The notes under the pieces: generated by a model
What the model was told of the DNA's origin: nothing
The model's database searches: none
What the model saw: only the letters and a program-made list of their open reading frames with translations
Shown: positions 1-7,986 of the stretch, in pieces
How the letters are laid out: every line of letters starts with the position of its first letter
How positions within the stretch are numbered: position 1 is the stretch's first letter
Program-made: the position numbers and the translations under genes
Assembly: GCF_007989085.1 (NCBI RefSeq)
Contig: NZ_BJVJ01000003.1
Location: forward strand, 1 to 64,000
Origin: Pseudonocardia sulfidoxydans NBRC 16205
Lineage (GTDB): Bacteria; Actinomycetota; Actinomycetes; Mycobacteriales; Pseudonocardiaceae
DNA length: 64,000 bases
Reading direction: 5' to 3'

Positions 1-614
1 TCCCCGCGCTCCCGGATGCCGTGACCGACGGCCCGCACCAGCCGGGTCGCGAGCCCCTGACCGCGGTGGTCGGGGTGGGTGCACACGGCGCTGATCTCGG
101 TCCAGCCGGGCGGGTGCAGCCGCTCGCCCGCCATGGCGACGAGCGCGCCGCCCCGGCGGATGCCCAGGTAGGTGCCCAGTTCGACCGTCCGGACCGCGAA
201 CGGCCCCGGTTTGGTCAGCGCCACCAGGGCGAGCATCTCGTCGACGTCGGCCGCCCCGAGCCGGACGGCCTCCTCGTCGGGTGCGGTGACGAGCCCGTCG
301 TCGACGAGCTGGACGCCCTGCCCGGTCTCGAGCACTCCCCACGTGTCCGGCACGGAGGAGACGTCCTGGCCGGACACGGCGATCGTCGCGCCGGGCCCGA
401 CGAGGGCGGCCATGTCGGCCCAGTCGGCCGGGCCCGCCGCGCTCGGCAGCGCGGCGAACACCGACACGTCGGGGTGGTAGCGCAACGCCGTCCCGTGCCG
501 CTCGGCGAAGCGGTGGTGCGGGCCACTCAGCGAGGCGTATGGGGCGTTGTCGAGCACCCGTTCGGCGGCCGCATCGGCCGTCGCGCCGGGTCGTACGTCG
601 GACGGGATCGTCAT
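1..614 (-). CDS. GNAT-family N-acetyltransferase (C-terminus cut by window edge)
   Basis: Partial gene running off the left edge; about 204 residues are visible from ATG at 614. The C-terminal half shows the acetyl-CoA binding signature of GNAT enzymes (THPDHRGQGLATRLVRA) preceded by EISAVC, closest to the FR47-like subgroup. The start follows a strong ribosome site (GGAAGGAGCGGG). It lies 34 bases downstream of the ABC transporter binding protein on the same strand and is probably the last visible gene of that operon. In the Bacillus ytmI operon a GNAT enzyme acetylates S-modified cysteines imported by a similar transporter; an equivalent role here is inference from context. The natural C-terminus is not visible. 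Confidence 0.8.
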   Translation of the reverse strand, partial: MTIPSDVRPGATADAAAERVLDNAPYASLSGPHHRFAERHGTALRYHPDVSVFAALPSAAGPADWADMAALVGPGATIAVSGQDVSSVPDTWGVLETGQGVQLVDDGLVTAPDEEAVRLGAADVDEMLALVALTKPGPFAVRTVELGTYLGIRRGGALVAMAGERLHPPGWTEISAVCTHPDHRGQGLATRLVRAVGHGIRERG

Positions 615-648
615 CCCGCTCCTTCCGTGGTTCGGAGCCGTGCAGCGG

Positions 649-1680
649 TCACGTGTTGGTCAACGGCAGGCCCGGCGGGTTGATTTCCGACGTGGGGATG
701 GCCTCGTTGGCCAGGTTCCAGGTGTCGAGCCACTGCTTGTACTGGCCGTTCTGGATCAGGTGGTTGACGGCGTCGGCCAGCGGCTTCGCGAGCCCGTTGT
801 CCTTCTTCGTGGTGGCGCAGATCAGTCCCTGCAGCGACGCGCCCGCACCGGAGTAGACGCCAGCGCTCTTCGTCGGCTGGGGCGTGGTCGCCGTCTGCGT
901 CACGTGGTAGGCGATGCTGGGGTTCGGGGTGAAGTAGGCGTCGATCTTGCCCGAGGTCAGTGCCAGGTAGGTGCTGTTGACGTCGGGGTAGTACTTGATG
1001 TCGAGGGTCTGACCGGCGGCCTGTAACTCGGTCTGCCACTGCAGCAGGATCTTCTCCTGGTTGGTGCCCTTGCCGACCGAGAACGTCTTGCCCGCCAGGC
1101 TCTTCGCGGTGCCGTCGAAGCTCCACGGGTTGCTCGCGAGGGCCTCGAAGCCGAGGTTGTCCTGGCGGTAGCAGGCGAAGTCGTACTTGAGCTTGCGCTG
1201 CTCGGTGTCGGTGATGTTGGAGAAGCCGACGTCGGTGCGCCCGCTGTCGATGCCGACGAACAGGTTCTCCCACGTGGCGTTGTTGTGCACCGGCTCGAGG
1301 CCCAGCACCGCCGCGACGAGCCGGCCGAGGTCGGGCTCGGAGCCGGTCAGCGTCTTCTGGTCGGTGCCGACGAAGCCCAGCGGCGCGGCGCCGGTCGGCA
1401 GGAAGCCCGCCCCGATGACGAGCTGCCCCTTGTCGAGGATCTCCTTGGGCACCTCGTTGCGGATCGACTCGACGACGTCGACCTTGACCACGGTCTCCTT
1501 GGCAGCGCCGTTGGACACCGCACCGATGGTGACGTCGGTGGTGCCACTGGCCTTGCCGCCGCTCGCGGCGTCGGCGTCCCCGCCGCAGGCGGCCGCCGTG
1601 GCCCCGAGCACGACGGTGACGACGCCCGCGGCGGCGACGCGCGCCCACCGGGTCGTGAGACGGGTTCTGACTCCTGACAC
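649..1680 (-). CDS. ABC transporter substrate-binding lipoprotein, polar amino acid type
   Basis: 343 residues. The N-terminus is a lipoprotein signal: basic start (VRTRLTTRWAR), hydrophobic stretch, lipobox ending LGATAAAC near residue 32, then a Gly/Ser/Asp linker. The mature part has the features of periplasmic binding protein family 3 (SBP_bac_3), such as GSEPDLGRLVAAVLG and DVGFSNITDTEQR near the ligand cleft. It should capture an amino acid or cystine-like solute outside the membrane for the permease and ATPase encoded just upstream (18 bases to the ATPase stop). The leader peptide and organosulfur enzymes nearby suggest a sulfur-containing substrate; this is inference. Confidence 0.87.
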   Translation of the reverse strand: MSGVRTRLTTRWARVAAAGVVTVVLGATAAACGGDADAASGGKASGTTDVTIGAVSNGAAKETVVKVDVVESIRNEVPKEILDKGQLVIGAGFLPTGAAPLGFVGTDQKTLTGSEPDLGRLVAAVLGLEPVHNNATWENLFVGIDSGRTDVGFSNITDTEQRKLKYDFACYRQDNLGFEALASNPWSFDGTAKSLAGKTFSVGKGTNQEKILLQWQTELQAAGQTLDIKYYPDVNSTYLALTSGKIDAYFTPNPSIAYHVTQTATTPQPTKSAGVYSGAGASLQGLICATTKKDNGLAKPLADAVNHLIQNGQYKQWLDTWNLANEAIPTSEINPPGLPLTNT

Positions 1681-1698
1681 GTTCTCTCCTGGGATGGT

Positions 1699-2523
1699 TC
1701 AGAGCACCTTGGCGAGGAAGTCGCGGGTGCGGGGGTGTCGGGGGTGGTCGAGGACCTCGGCCGGGGTGCCCTGCTCGACGACGACGCCGTGGTCGAGGAA
1801 GACGACGAGGTCGGCGACCCGGCGGGCGAACCCGATCTCGTGGGTGACGACGACCAGGGTGGTGCCGGTGCTGGCGAGGTCGTCGATGACGCCGAGGACC
1901 TCGCCGACCAGTTCGGGATCGAGCGCGGAGGTCGGCTCGTCGAACAGGATGACGCCGGGGCGCAGGGCGAGCGCCCGCGCGATCGCGACGCGCTGCTGCT
2001 GCCCGCCGGAGAGCTGGCGCGGGTAGGCGCCGTTCTTGTCGGCGAGGCCGACCCGGGCGAGCAGCTCGGCGGCCAGCTCGCGGGCCGCGGCCTTGTCCAC
2101 CCGTCCGGTCGCGACGGGTGCGGCGGCGACGTTCTCCAGCGCGGTCAGGTGCGGGAACAGGTTGAAGTTCTGGAAGACGAACCCGATCCCGGCGCGCTGG
2201 CGCAGGATCGCGCGTTCGCCGAGCTCCTTGAGCCGCCCGCCGTGGCGGCGCACCCCGATCAGCTCGCCGTTGACGCTGACGTGCCCGCGGTCGAGCTTCT
2301 CCAGGTGGTTGACCGTGCGCAGCAGCGTCGACTTGCCGGAGCCCGACGGGCCGAGGATCACCGCGACCTGCCCCGGCTGCACGGTCAGGTCGATCCCGGC
2401 CAGTACGTGGTTGGCGCCGAACCACTTGTGCGCGCCGTGGACCTCGACCGCGGCAGGACGCACATCGGCGAGGGGATCGAGCGTGGTCGCCGTCGCGGTG
2501 TCGGTGGTGGCGTCGGTCGTCAT
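1699..2523 (-). CDS. ABC transporter ATP-binding protein, polar amino acid type
   Basis: 274 residues. Walker A GPSGSGKST at about 58-66, Q-loop FQNFNLFPHL, signature LSGGQQQR, Walker B VILFDEPTSALDPE and the switch histidine in VVTHEIGF are all intact. This is the GlnQ/TcyC-type ATPase that drives amino acid or cystine import. ATG at 2523 overlaps the permease stop by four bases (ATGA), showing translational coupling. The first 28 residues are a Thr/Asp-rich extension ahead of the conserved domain. A longer open frame runs upstream but enters the permease gene in another frame, so the ATGA start is preferred. Confidence 0.9.
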   Translation of the reverse strand: MTTDATTDTATATTLDPLADVRPAAVEVHGAHKWFGANHVLAGIDLTVQPGQVAVILGPSGSGKSTLLRTVNHLEKLDRGHVSVNGELIGVRRHGGRLKELGERAILRQRAGIGFVFQNFNLFPHLTALENVAAAPVATGRVDKAAARELAAELLARVGLADKNGAYPRQLSGGQQQRVAIARALALRPGVILFDEPTSALDPELVGEVLGVIDDLASTGTTLVVVTHEIGFARRVADLVVFLDHGVVVEQGTPAEVLDHPRHPRTRDFLAKVL

Positions 2524-3515
2524 CGCAGGGCTCCTGCCGCGATCCGGCCACGCAGCGCGGCGACGCCGGTGCGCAGCTTCTGCCAGGGGGTGAGCGGCAT
2601 CGTCCGGACCGCACCGCGCGCGAAGTAGCGCTCGATGTAGTACTGCGCGACCGAGACGAGGCTGGTGAGGATGACGTACCAGACCGTCGCGACGATCAGC
2701 AGCGGGACGATGTCGCCGGGGTAGGTGCTGCCGAGGCTCTGGACCTGCCCGAACAGGTCGAGCAACGACACGTAGAACACCAGCGACGTGGCCTTGATCA
2801 GGTTGATCAGCTGGTTGACGTAGTTCGGCACGATCGATCTGAGCGCCTGCGGCGCGACGATGCGCCGGAACTGGTATCGCCGGGGCAGGCCGAGGGCCGC
2901 CGCGGCCTCGTGCTGGCCGTGGTCGACCGCGAGGATGCCGCCGCGGACCACCTCGGCGGCGTAGGCGGCCTCGTTGAGGCTGAGCCCGACGACGGCGATG
3001 ACGATCTCGGTGGCCAGCGCCGCCTCGTCGAACTCCACGAACGTCGGGCCGAACGGGATGCCGATGCCCAGCGTCGGGTAGAGCGCGCTGAAGTTGTAGA
3101 GGAACAACAGCAGCACGATGAGCGGGACCGAGCGGAACAGCCAGATGTAGCCCCAGCTCGTGATCTGCAGGACGGGGCTGCGGGAGAGCCGGCACAGCGC
3201 GAGGACGACCCCGCCGAGCAGGCCGAAGACGGCGCTGAGCGCGGTGACCTTCAGCGTGATCAGCAGGGCGTCGAGGATGACCGGGCGCGCGAACCAGTAG
3301 GCGAACCGGTCCCACTGGAAGAACGGGTTGGTGACCAGCCCGTGCACGATCTGGGCGGACACGATCAGGACGACGACCGTCGCGATCCAGCGCCAGGGGT
3401 GACGCAGCGGCACGACGCGTTCGGAGGCGTCGAGCGGCGGCCCGCCGGGTCGGTCGGTCGGGTCGTCGGGGCGCACGAGGGTGGTCCCCGTGCGCGGGGG
3501 TTCGGTGCCGCCCAT
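2520..3515 (-). CDS. ABC transporter permease, polar amino acid type (HisM/TcyB-like)
   Basis: 331 residues with several membrane helices. After about 40 polar residues comes a first helix (WIATVVVLIVSAQIVHGLV), then the BPD_transp_1 domain. The EAA loop is visible as EAAYAAEVVRGG...GQHEAAAALG, the contact site for the ATPase. The C-terminus ends in a basic stretch. It forms the membrane channel for the binding protein and ATPase downstream. The start at 3515 has a GGAG about ten bases upstream. The 115 bases between this start and the leader peptide stop, plus the promoter near 3840, suggest attenuation control. Confidence 0.88.
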   Translation of the reverse strand: MGGTEPPRTGTTLVRPDDPTDRPGGPPLDASERVVPLRHPWRWIATVVVLIVSAQIVHGLVTNPFFQWDRFAYWFARPVILDALLITLKVTALSAVFGLLGGVVLALCRLSRSPVLQITSWGYIWLFRSVPLIVLLLFLYNFSALYPTLGIGIPFGPTFVEFDEAALATEIVIAVVGLSLNEAAYAAEVVRGGILAVDHGQHEAAAALGLPRRYQFRRIVAPQALRSIVPNYVNQLINLIKATSLVFYVSLLDLFGQVQSLGSTYPGDIVPLLIVATVWYVILTSLVSVAQYYIERYFARGAVRTMPLTPWQKLRTGVAALRGRIAAGALR

Positions 3516-3629
3516 GGGCGTGGACTCCAGGAAATGGGCGCGCGGAAAACCAGAGAACGGCGTGCGAGAACCGCTCCGGTGGACGTCGCGCGGCGGGACA
3601 CGATGAATTCGGGCGAAATGCCCGGACGG

Positions 3630-3734
3630 TCAGCGGGACGGCTGCAGAACGCGACAGATAGCGCTGTCGACACGGTGCAGGTCGACATGGCGGCGGGAGC
3701 ACCGGACGACGGGACCATGACGCCGCCACTGCAC
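3630..3734 (-). CDS. putative leader peptide (RRHVDLxR motif) upstream of ABC transporter
   Basis: A short frame of about 34 codons, ending TGA at 3630, lies inside the untranslated leader of the transporter operon. Its C-terminal half contains CSRRHVDLHRVDSAICR, which matches the short actinobacterial leader peptides (basic-His-Val-Asp-Leu-x-Arg ending in a cysteine codon) found ahead of sulfur-metabolism genes. Two more copies of the motif occur in this window, at 7689 and 48207. GTG at 3734 is the likely start but lacks a strong ribosome site. The two Cys codons (tgc and tgt) could sense cysteine-tRNA charging; that mechanism is inferred. Confidence 0.6.
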   Translation of the reverse strand: MQWRRHGPVVRCSRRHVDLHRVDSAICRVLQPSR

Positions 3735-3839
3735 GTCGGTGCAGCTCGGAGCGCTCGTCGCGGTCATCGTCGTCCTTGTCCCGCCCCGGCACGGGGCATC
3801 GTGGTCGAGTGCGGCCACAATGGTCACTCGTCCGTGTGA

Positions 3840-3868
3840 ACGTTAATTCCGTTGCGTTCCTGTGTCAA
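3840..3868 (-). promoter_or_regulatory. promoter of the ABC transporter operon
   Basis: On the minus strand TTGACA (3863-3868) and TAACGT (3840-3845) are separated by exactly 17 bases, a near-consensus housekeeping-sigma promoter. Transcription would start near 3833, giving a leader of about 320 bases that contains the leader peptide at 3630-3734. A TTCCCGGGAA palindrome lies just upstream and could be an activator or repressor site. Confidence 0.65.
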
Positions 3869-3923
3869 TGTGGCGTATGGCTCCGAGCCTTCCCGGGAAA
3901 TGCGTGGGAATTGTTCGGACCAT

Positions 3924-5285
3924 TCACGCCGACCGCCGGCTCAGCGGTGCGCGCAGGCCGAGGTGCTCGCGCAACGTCGTGCCCTCGTAGGCGTCGCGGT
4001 AGACGCCCCGCTCCTGCATCGCCGGCACCAGCAGATCGACGATGTCGTCGAGCCCGTCCGGGGTGAAATAGGGGGAGACGTTGAAACCGTCGACCGCGCC
4101 GTGGCGCACCCAGTGCGCGAACTTCTCGGCCAGCCCCGCCGGGGTGCCGACGTGGCCGCGGCGCGGCTCCAGCTCGATGACCGTCTCGCGCAACGACAGC
4201 TTCTGCGCGGCGGCCACATCGCGCCAGCGCGCCACGATCGCGTGCTTGTCGTTCCAGCGTCGCGACCCCATCTCGCCGGTCGCCTCGGCGACGACCGGGT
4301 CCTCCGCGGGCAGCGGCCCGTCCGGATCGCGGTCGGACAGGTCGAAGCCCCACACCTGGCTCGCGATCGCGAGCGCCGTCGCCGGGGTCACCTGGCGCAG
4401 CTCGAGCCAGCGCGCCTTCTCCTCGGCCTCGGACTCCGTGTCCCCGATGACGATCGTCGTGCCGGGCAGGATGCGGACGTCGTCCTCGGGCCGGCCGACG
4501 GCGCGCAGCCGGGCGCGGATGTCGGTGGCGAACGCGAGCGCGTCGTCGACGTCGCCGCCGTGCGCGGAGAAGATCACGTCGGCGTTGCGGGCGGCGAAGT
4601 CCCGGCCCTCCGCCGAGTCCCCGGCCTGGAAGATCACCGGATGGCCCTGGGGGCTGCGCGGCAGCAGCGGGACGGCGTCGATCGAGAACTGCGACGTCCG
4701 CGCCAGGACCGGGGTGATCGCGTCGCCGTGCGACCACGCGGGCGCGTCGGTCGACGTCGCGACGGCCGCGTCGTCCCAGCCGTCCCACAGCCCGCGCGCG
4801 ACGTGCAGGAACTGCTCGGCGCGCACGTAGCGGTCGGCATGGTCGAGGAATCCGCCACGACGGAAGTTCTCCCCGGTCCACGCGTTGTCGGTGGTCACGA
4901 CGTTCCAGCCCGCACGCCCGTCCGAGAGCAGGTCGAGGCCCGACAGCCGTCGCGCCAGGTCGGCGGGCTCGTTGTAGGTCGTGTTCTGGGTGGCGACGAG
5001 CCCGATCCGGCTCGTCAGCCCGGCGAGGGCCGCGAGCTGGGTGATCGCGTCGGGGCGCCCGGCGATGTCGAGGTCGTGGATGCGCCCGCCCGACTCGCGC
5101 AGCCGCAGCCCCTCGCCGAGGAAGAACGCGTCGAACAGTCCGCGTTCGGCGGTGGCGATCATCCGGCGGAACGAGGCGAAGTCGATCTGCGATCCGCTCT
5201 CGGGTTCCGACCAGATCGTCCAGTGGTTCACGCCCTGGAAGAACACCCCGAGATGGACCTGCGCGTCGGGGAAGGGGACGTTCAT
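3924..5285 (-). CDS. FMN-dependent monooxygenase, NtaA/SnaA/DszA (LLM) family
   Basis: 453 residues, the usual length for this luciferase-like family (nitrilotriacetate, dibenzothiophene-sulfone and dimethylsulfide monooxygenases, Bacillus CmoJ/YtnJ). The start reads MNVPFPDAQVHLGVFFQGVN and typical motifs include GWNVVTTDNAWTGENFRRGG and PVIFQAGDS. Such enzymes use reduced FMN from a separate reductase to cleave C-S or C-N bonds. ATG at 5285 overlaps the stop of the upstream LLM gene by four bases. Together with the SAM-riboswitch leader and ABC importer this points to organosulfur salvage; the substrate is unknown. Confidence 0.85.
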   Translation of the reverse strand: MNVPFPDAQVHLGVFFQGVNHWTIWSEPESGSQIDFASFRRMIATAERGLFDAFFLGEGLRLRESGGRIHDLDIAGRPDAITQLAALAGLTSRIGLVATQNTTYNEPADLARRLSGLDLLSDGRAGWNVVTTDNAWTGENFRRGGFLDHADRYVRAEQFLHVARGLWDGWDDAAVATSTDAPAWSHGDAITPVLARTSQFSIDAVPLLPRSPQGHPVIFQAGDSAEGRDFAARNADVIFSAHGGDVDDALAFATDIRARLRAVGRPEDDVRILPGTTIVIGDTESEAEEKARWLELRQVTPATALAIASQVWGFDLSDRDPDGPLPAEDPVVAEATGEMGSRRWNDKHAIVARWRDVAAAQKLSLRETVIELEPRRGHVGTPAGLAEKFAHWVRHGAVDGFNVSPYFTPDGLDDIVDLLVPAMQERGVYRDAYEGTTLREHLGLRAPLSRRSA

Positions 5286-6370
5286 GCCGGGACCTCCTGC
5301 GAGGTGAAGCGGTTGGCCGGGCGAGGCAGCCCCAGCGTCGTACGCAGCGACGAGCCGGCAACCGGGCGGGTCGCGACACCGCCGCGGAACAGGGCCGGCA
5401 GCACGTGGGCCGAAAGCACCGGCAGCTCCTCGTCGAGCACCAGTGGGAACAGCCGCACCCCGTCGACGACCCGTGCGAGGTCGGTGAGCAGAGCGACGAG
5501 CGCGGCGGGCGACCCGACGTGGCGCAACCGCTCGCCGCGCGGCCACTGCGTCGCAGCGTCCAGACCCGCGAGCCGGTCGACCGCGTCGCCGTCCGGGGTG
5601 TCGATGACGACCTCGACCTCGGCGAACACCCGCGGCGTCGCCGCCCGGCGCGCGGCCGCGCCGATGCCGTCGACCGTGGGGTCGGCGACGAGGGTGACGT
5701 CGACCAGGTCGGGCGGGACGAGCCCCTCCGGCGCGAGCACGACGAGCTGGCCCTGCGGCGGGCGCGGCACGATCGCCGGGCCCTTCACCGAGTACGTCTC
5801 GCCGACGAAGTCGACGTGGTGGAGCTTGTCGACGTCGAGGTAACGGCCGGTGGCGACATCGCGGATCGCCGCGTCGTCCTCCCAGGAGTCCCACAGCGCC
5901 CGGTTCACGGTGACGGCGTCGCGGGCCTCGCGGCTCAGGCCGTCGCCGGTGACGAACGGCCGGCCCAGGGCGGCGGCGACGGCGGCGTCGTCGGTCGCCG
6001 ACACCACCCAGCCCGCACGGCCCGCGGCGGCGAAGTCGAGCGAGGCCAGCTGGGAGGCGACGTGGAAGGGCTCGGAGTAGGTCGTCGACACGACCGGGGC
6101 GAGCGCGATGACACTGGTCAGGGGCGCGGCGAACGCGGCGCGCTCGACGGCGCCGATGCGCCCGGCCGGGTCGGGCCTGCGCCGCGGCGGCGCGGGGGAG
6201 TCCTCGAACGTGGCAAGGGTGAACCCGGCGTTCTCGGCGACGCGCACGACCCGCGCGACGCGCTCCGACGTGAGCAGCCGGTCGGGGGCGTGGCGCGCGC
6301 GGCGCCAGGACGCGGGGTGCGCACCGTCGCCGTCGAGGTCGACGGCGAGGTGCAGGAGACGGGAGGGCAT
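5282..6370 (-). CDS. LLM-class flavin-dependent oxidoreductase (second component)
   Basis: 362 residues from ATG at 6370. The N-terminus (LLHLAVDLDGDGAHPASWRR) and the segment ISLAPVVSTTYSEPFHV-like resemble luciferase-like monooxygenases; the part after about residue 280 is poorly conserved. Its pairing with the DszA-type enzyme (four-base overlap) parallels the CmoJ/CmoO pair of the Bacillus ytmI operon and two-monooxygenase desulfurisation operons. It may act on the same substrate as the next gene or be a degenerate partner. The upstream gap to the FAD oxidase is 29 bases, so all three genes are one transcript. Confidence 0.75.
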   Translation of the reverse strand: MPSRLLHLAVDLDGDGAHPASWRRARHAPDRLLTSERVARVVRVAENAGFTLATFEDSPAPPRRRPDPAGRIGAVERAAFAAPLTSVIALAPVVSTTYSEPFHVASQLASLDFAAAGRAGWVVSATDDAAVAAALGRPFVTGDGLSREARDAVTVNRALWDSWEDDAAIRDVATGRYLDVDKLHHVDFVGETYSVKGPAIVPRPPQGQLVVLAPEGLVPPDLVDVTLVADPTVDGIGAAARRAATPRVFAEVEVVIDTPDGDAVDRLAGLDAATQWPRGERLRHVGSPAALVALLTDLARVVDGVRLFPLVLDEELPVLSAHVLPALFRGGVATRPVAGSSLRTTLGLPRPANRFTSQEVPA

Positions 6371-6399
6371 CGGGAGAGTCCTTCGCAGGTCGTGGTCGG

Positions 6400-7584
6400 T
6401 CAGCCGGCGGCGGCAAGTGGCGAGCGGGTGGCGTCGCCGACGGCGAGGTCGGCGAGCACCCGGCCGAGCGCGGGCGCGAACTTGAACCCGTGCCCGGACA
6501 GCCCCGCGGCGACGACGAGCGGCCCCGCGGCGTGCAGGAAGAAGCCGGAGTCCGGGGTCGTGGTGTAGGTGCAGCTCACGGGGTCGGGCCGCGACGCGTC
6601 GAGGCCGGGCAGGAACCGCGCGACGTAGTCCTGCAGACGGGCGAGCTGATCCGGTTCGGCGGTGAACGTGCGACGGTCGGGGTCGCACTCGGGTCCCACA
6701 CCGTGGAACCCGACCTTCACCCCGAGCCCCGGCGCGGGCAGCCCGTACACCGCCGACGGCCAGCCCTGTGCCGGGCCGGTGTGGTGGATGAACGTCGGCC
6801 AGGCCGGGTCGACGGGACGGCACGGGTCGGCGCCGCGGACCGCGAAGTGCGCGGGCTGCTCCTGCGTGACCCGCAGCGGCGGCAGGTCGACCAGGCCCGC
6901 GAGCAGACCTGCCGACCACGCCCCGGCCGCGACGACGACCCGGCGGGCCCGGATGCGTCCGTCGGGGGTCGCGACGTCGACGCGGTCGTCGCCGCGCACC
7001 GCGAGCCGCTCGACGCGGGTGTGACGGCGCAGCACGGCGCCGTGCCCGGCGGCGGCCGCGGTCAGCGCGGCCACGGCCTGGTCCGCGTGCAGCCGTCCGG
7101 ACCGGTCGGGCTGCAGCAGCACCCGGCCGGAGAACCGCATCCCCGGCCAGCGCTGCTCCGCCTCGCGCGGGTCGAGCCACGTGTGCGCGATGCCGTGCGC
7201 GGCCAGCGACGCGGCCAGTGCGCGGACGGACGCGACGTCGTCGCCGTGGTCGACGCCGCCGGTGATCTGCAGCAGCGGTGCACCGGTGACGTCCTCGAGA
7301 CATCGCCACAGGTCGTGGGCCTCGACCGCGAGCCGGACGTAGGGATCGGAGGCGTAGGTCTGGCGGTAGATGCGGCTCGTGCCGTGCGAGGCGCCGTGGC
7401 TGTGGCCCGGGCCGAACCGGTCGAGCAGCAGCACCTCGTTCCCCCGGGCCGCGAGCTGCCAGGCGGCGGCGGCACCGACGACCCCGGCGCCGACGACGAC
7501 CACGTCGACATCCGACGACGGCGCGCCGGGTCGTGGCGCCCCGGCGGGACGGCGGGGGACGGGAATGGGACCGGCGTGGGACAT
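6400..7584 (-). CDS. FAD-dependent amine oxidase, monomeric sarcosine oxidase/SolA type
   Basis: 394 residues from ATG at 7584, which follows GGAGGCACCC. The Rossmann motif VVVVGAGVVGAAAAWQLAARG starts near residue 29, and GHSHGASHGTSRIYRQTY matches the sarcosine/N-methyltryptophan oxidase family. Near the C-terminus SCTYTTTPDSG holds the cysteine that binds FAD covalently in this family, followed by GLSGHGFKFAPALG. It should oxidise a secondary amine or N-alkyl amino acid, releasing aldehyde and H2O2. It is the first gene of the riboswitch-controlled operon. A longer open frame upstream overlaps the leader and is unlikely to be translated. Confidence 0.85.
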   Translation of the reverse strand: MSHAGPIPVPRRPAGAPRPGAPSSDVDVVVVGAGVVGAAAAWQLAARGNEVLLLDRFGPGHSHGASHGTSRIYRQTYASDPYVRLAVEAHDLWRCLEDVTGAPLLQITGGVDHGDDVASVRALAASLAAHGIAHTWLDPREAEQRWPGMRFSGRVLLQPDRSGRLHADQAVAALTAAAAGHGAVLRRHTRVERLAVRGDDRVDVATPDGRIRARRVVVAAGAWSAGLLAGLVDLPPLRVTQEQPAHFAVRGADPCRPVDPAWPTFIHHTGPAQGWPSAVYGLPAPGLGVKVGFHGVGPECDPDRRTFTAEPDQLARLQDYVARFLPGLDASRPDPVSCTYTTTPDSGFFLHAAGPLVVAAGLSGHGFKFAPALGRVLADLAVGDATRSPLAAAG

Positions 7585-7629
7585 GGGTGCCTCCGGGACG
7601 GGACCGACGGACGGGTACGCGGCAGTGAC

Positions 7630-7653
7630 GGTCCGCGCGGGAGCGCGCGGACC
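7630..7653 (-). terminator. GC-rich hairpin between leader peptide and oxidase gene
   Basis: Ten-base perfect stem (GGTCCGCGCG/CGCGCGGACC) with a four-base loop, 46 bases before the oxidase start and 35 bases after the leader peptide stop. There is no U-tract. It is well placed to be the attenuator (terminator or start-sequestering stem) read out by the riboswitch or leader peptide. Confidence 0.5.
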
Positions 7654-7688
7654 GTTCGGGGGTGCGGGCAGGGCCGAGCGGGAAGGCG

Positions 7689-7793
7689 TCAGCGACAGAG
7701 GGTGGCGTGCAGGCGGCCCAGATCCAGGTGACGGCGCTTCGTCCACAGGCCGCGCAGCGGCGCGGCGGACGGCAGGCACGCTCGGTGCACCAC
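7689..7793 (-). CDS. putative leader peptide (RRHLDLxR motif) following the SAM riboswitch
   Basis: About 34 codons from GTG at 7793 to TGA at 7689. The C-terminus TKRRHLDLGRLHATLCR matches the leader peptides at 3630 and 48207, including the terminal Cys-Arg codons. The ribosome site GGGAG lies just upstream and overlaps the 3' strand of riboswitch helix P1, so SAM binding could change access to it. A hairpin follows at 7630-7653 and then the oxidase gene. The peptide is probably a sensor of cysteine supply rather than a functional product; this is inferred from motif and position. Confidence 0.6.
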   Translation of the reverse strand: MVHRACLPSAAPLRGLWTKRRHLDLGRLHATLCR

Positions 7794-7799
7794 GGTCTC

Positions 7800-7885
7800 C
7801 CATCGATCCGGGCGGTAGCACCCCGCGTGGTCACGCGTGGTTGCTGCGGCGTCGACGAGCCCGGTCTCTCGGCCGCTCTGGATGG
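7800..7885 (-). promoter_or_regulatory. SAM-I (S-box) type riboswitch
   Basis: Read on the minus strand, the segment shows the S-box core in order: helix P1 (CCATCC with GGATCGATGG), AGAGCGGCCGAGAGA, GGGCTC, GACGCCGC, CAACC, a P3 hairpin CGCGT-GACC-ACGCG, then GGTGCTACCGCCC. GCGGC and GCCGC pair as P2. These are the invariant blocks of the SAM-I aptamer (AGAG..GAGxGA, CAACC, GGTGCTA). The 5' end falls at the predicted transcription start of a TTGACA promoter. It heads the FAD oxidase/LLM monooxygenase operon, so methionine or SAM status should control this organosulfur pathway. The call rests on reading motifs, not a covariance-model score. Confidence 0.77.
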
Positions 7886-7893
7886 ACGCTTCA

Positions 7894-7922
7894 ACTGAAC
7901 GCGTCGGGAGCGCCCCTGTCAA
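7894..7922 (-). promoter_or_regulatory. promoter of the riboswitch-controlled operon
   Basis: TTGACA at 7917-7922 and TTCAGT at 7894-7899 on the minus strand with a 17-base spacer. The predicted start, about 7886, coincides with the first base of riboswitch helix P1, which supports both calls. Confidence 0.6.
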
Positions 7923-7970
7923 GACGGTGGTGTGCGATGTGGCGGGTACCGCAGTCGTTCGGAACCGGTT

Positions 7971-7986
7971 GAATGACCGGTCATTC
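7971..7986. promoter_or_regulatory. palindromic operator, TetR type
   Basis: A perfect 16-bp palindrome GAATGACCGGTCATTC lies about 50 bases upstream of the -35 of the riboswitch operon. This is the classic dyad of many TetR-family repressors. No tetR gene is adjacent; the nearest in the window is at 25 kb with a different operator. Confidence 0.5.

Noticed and set aside
21..683. 220-codon plus-strand frame over the GNAT gene
   Set aside because: Low-complexity Arg/Gly/Pro translation antisense to a clear GNAT domain; typical high-GC shadow frame.
3852..5843. 663-codon plus-strand frame across two LLM genes
   Set aside because: Antisense shadow of two well-conserved monooxygenases, no recognisable domain.
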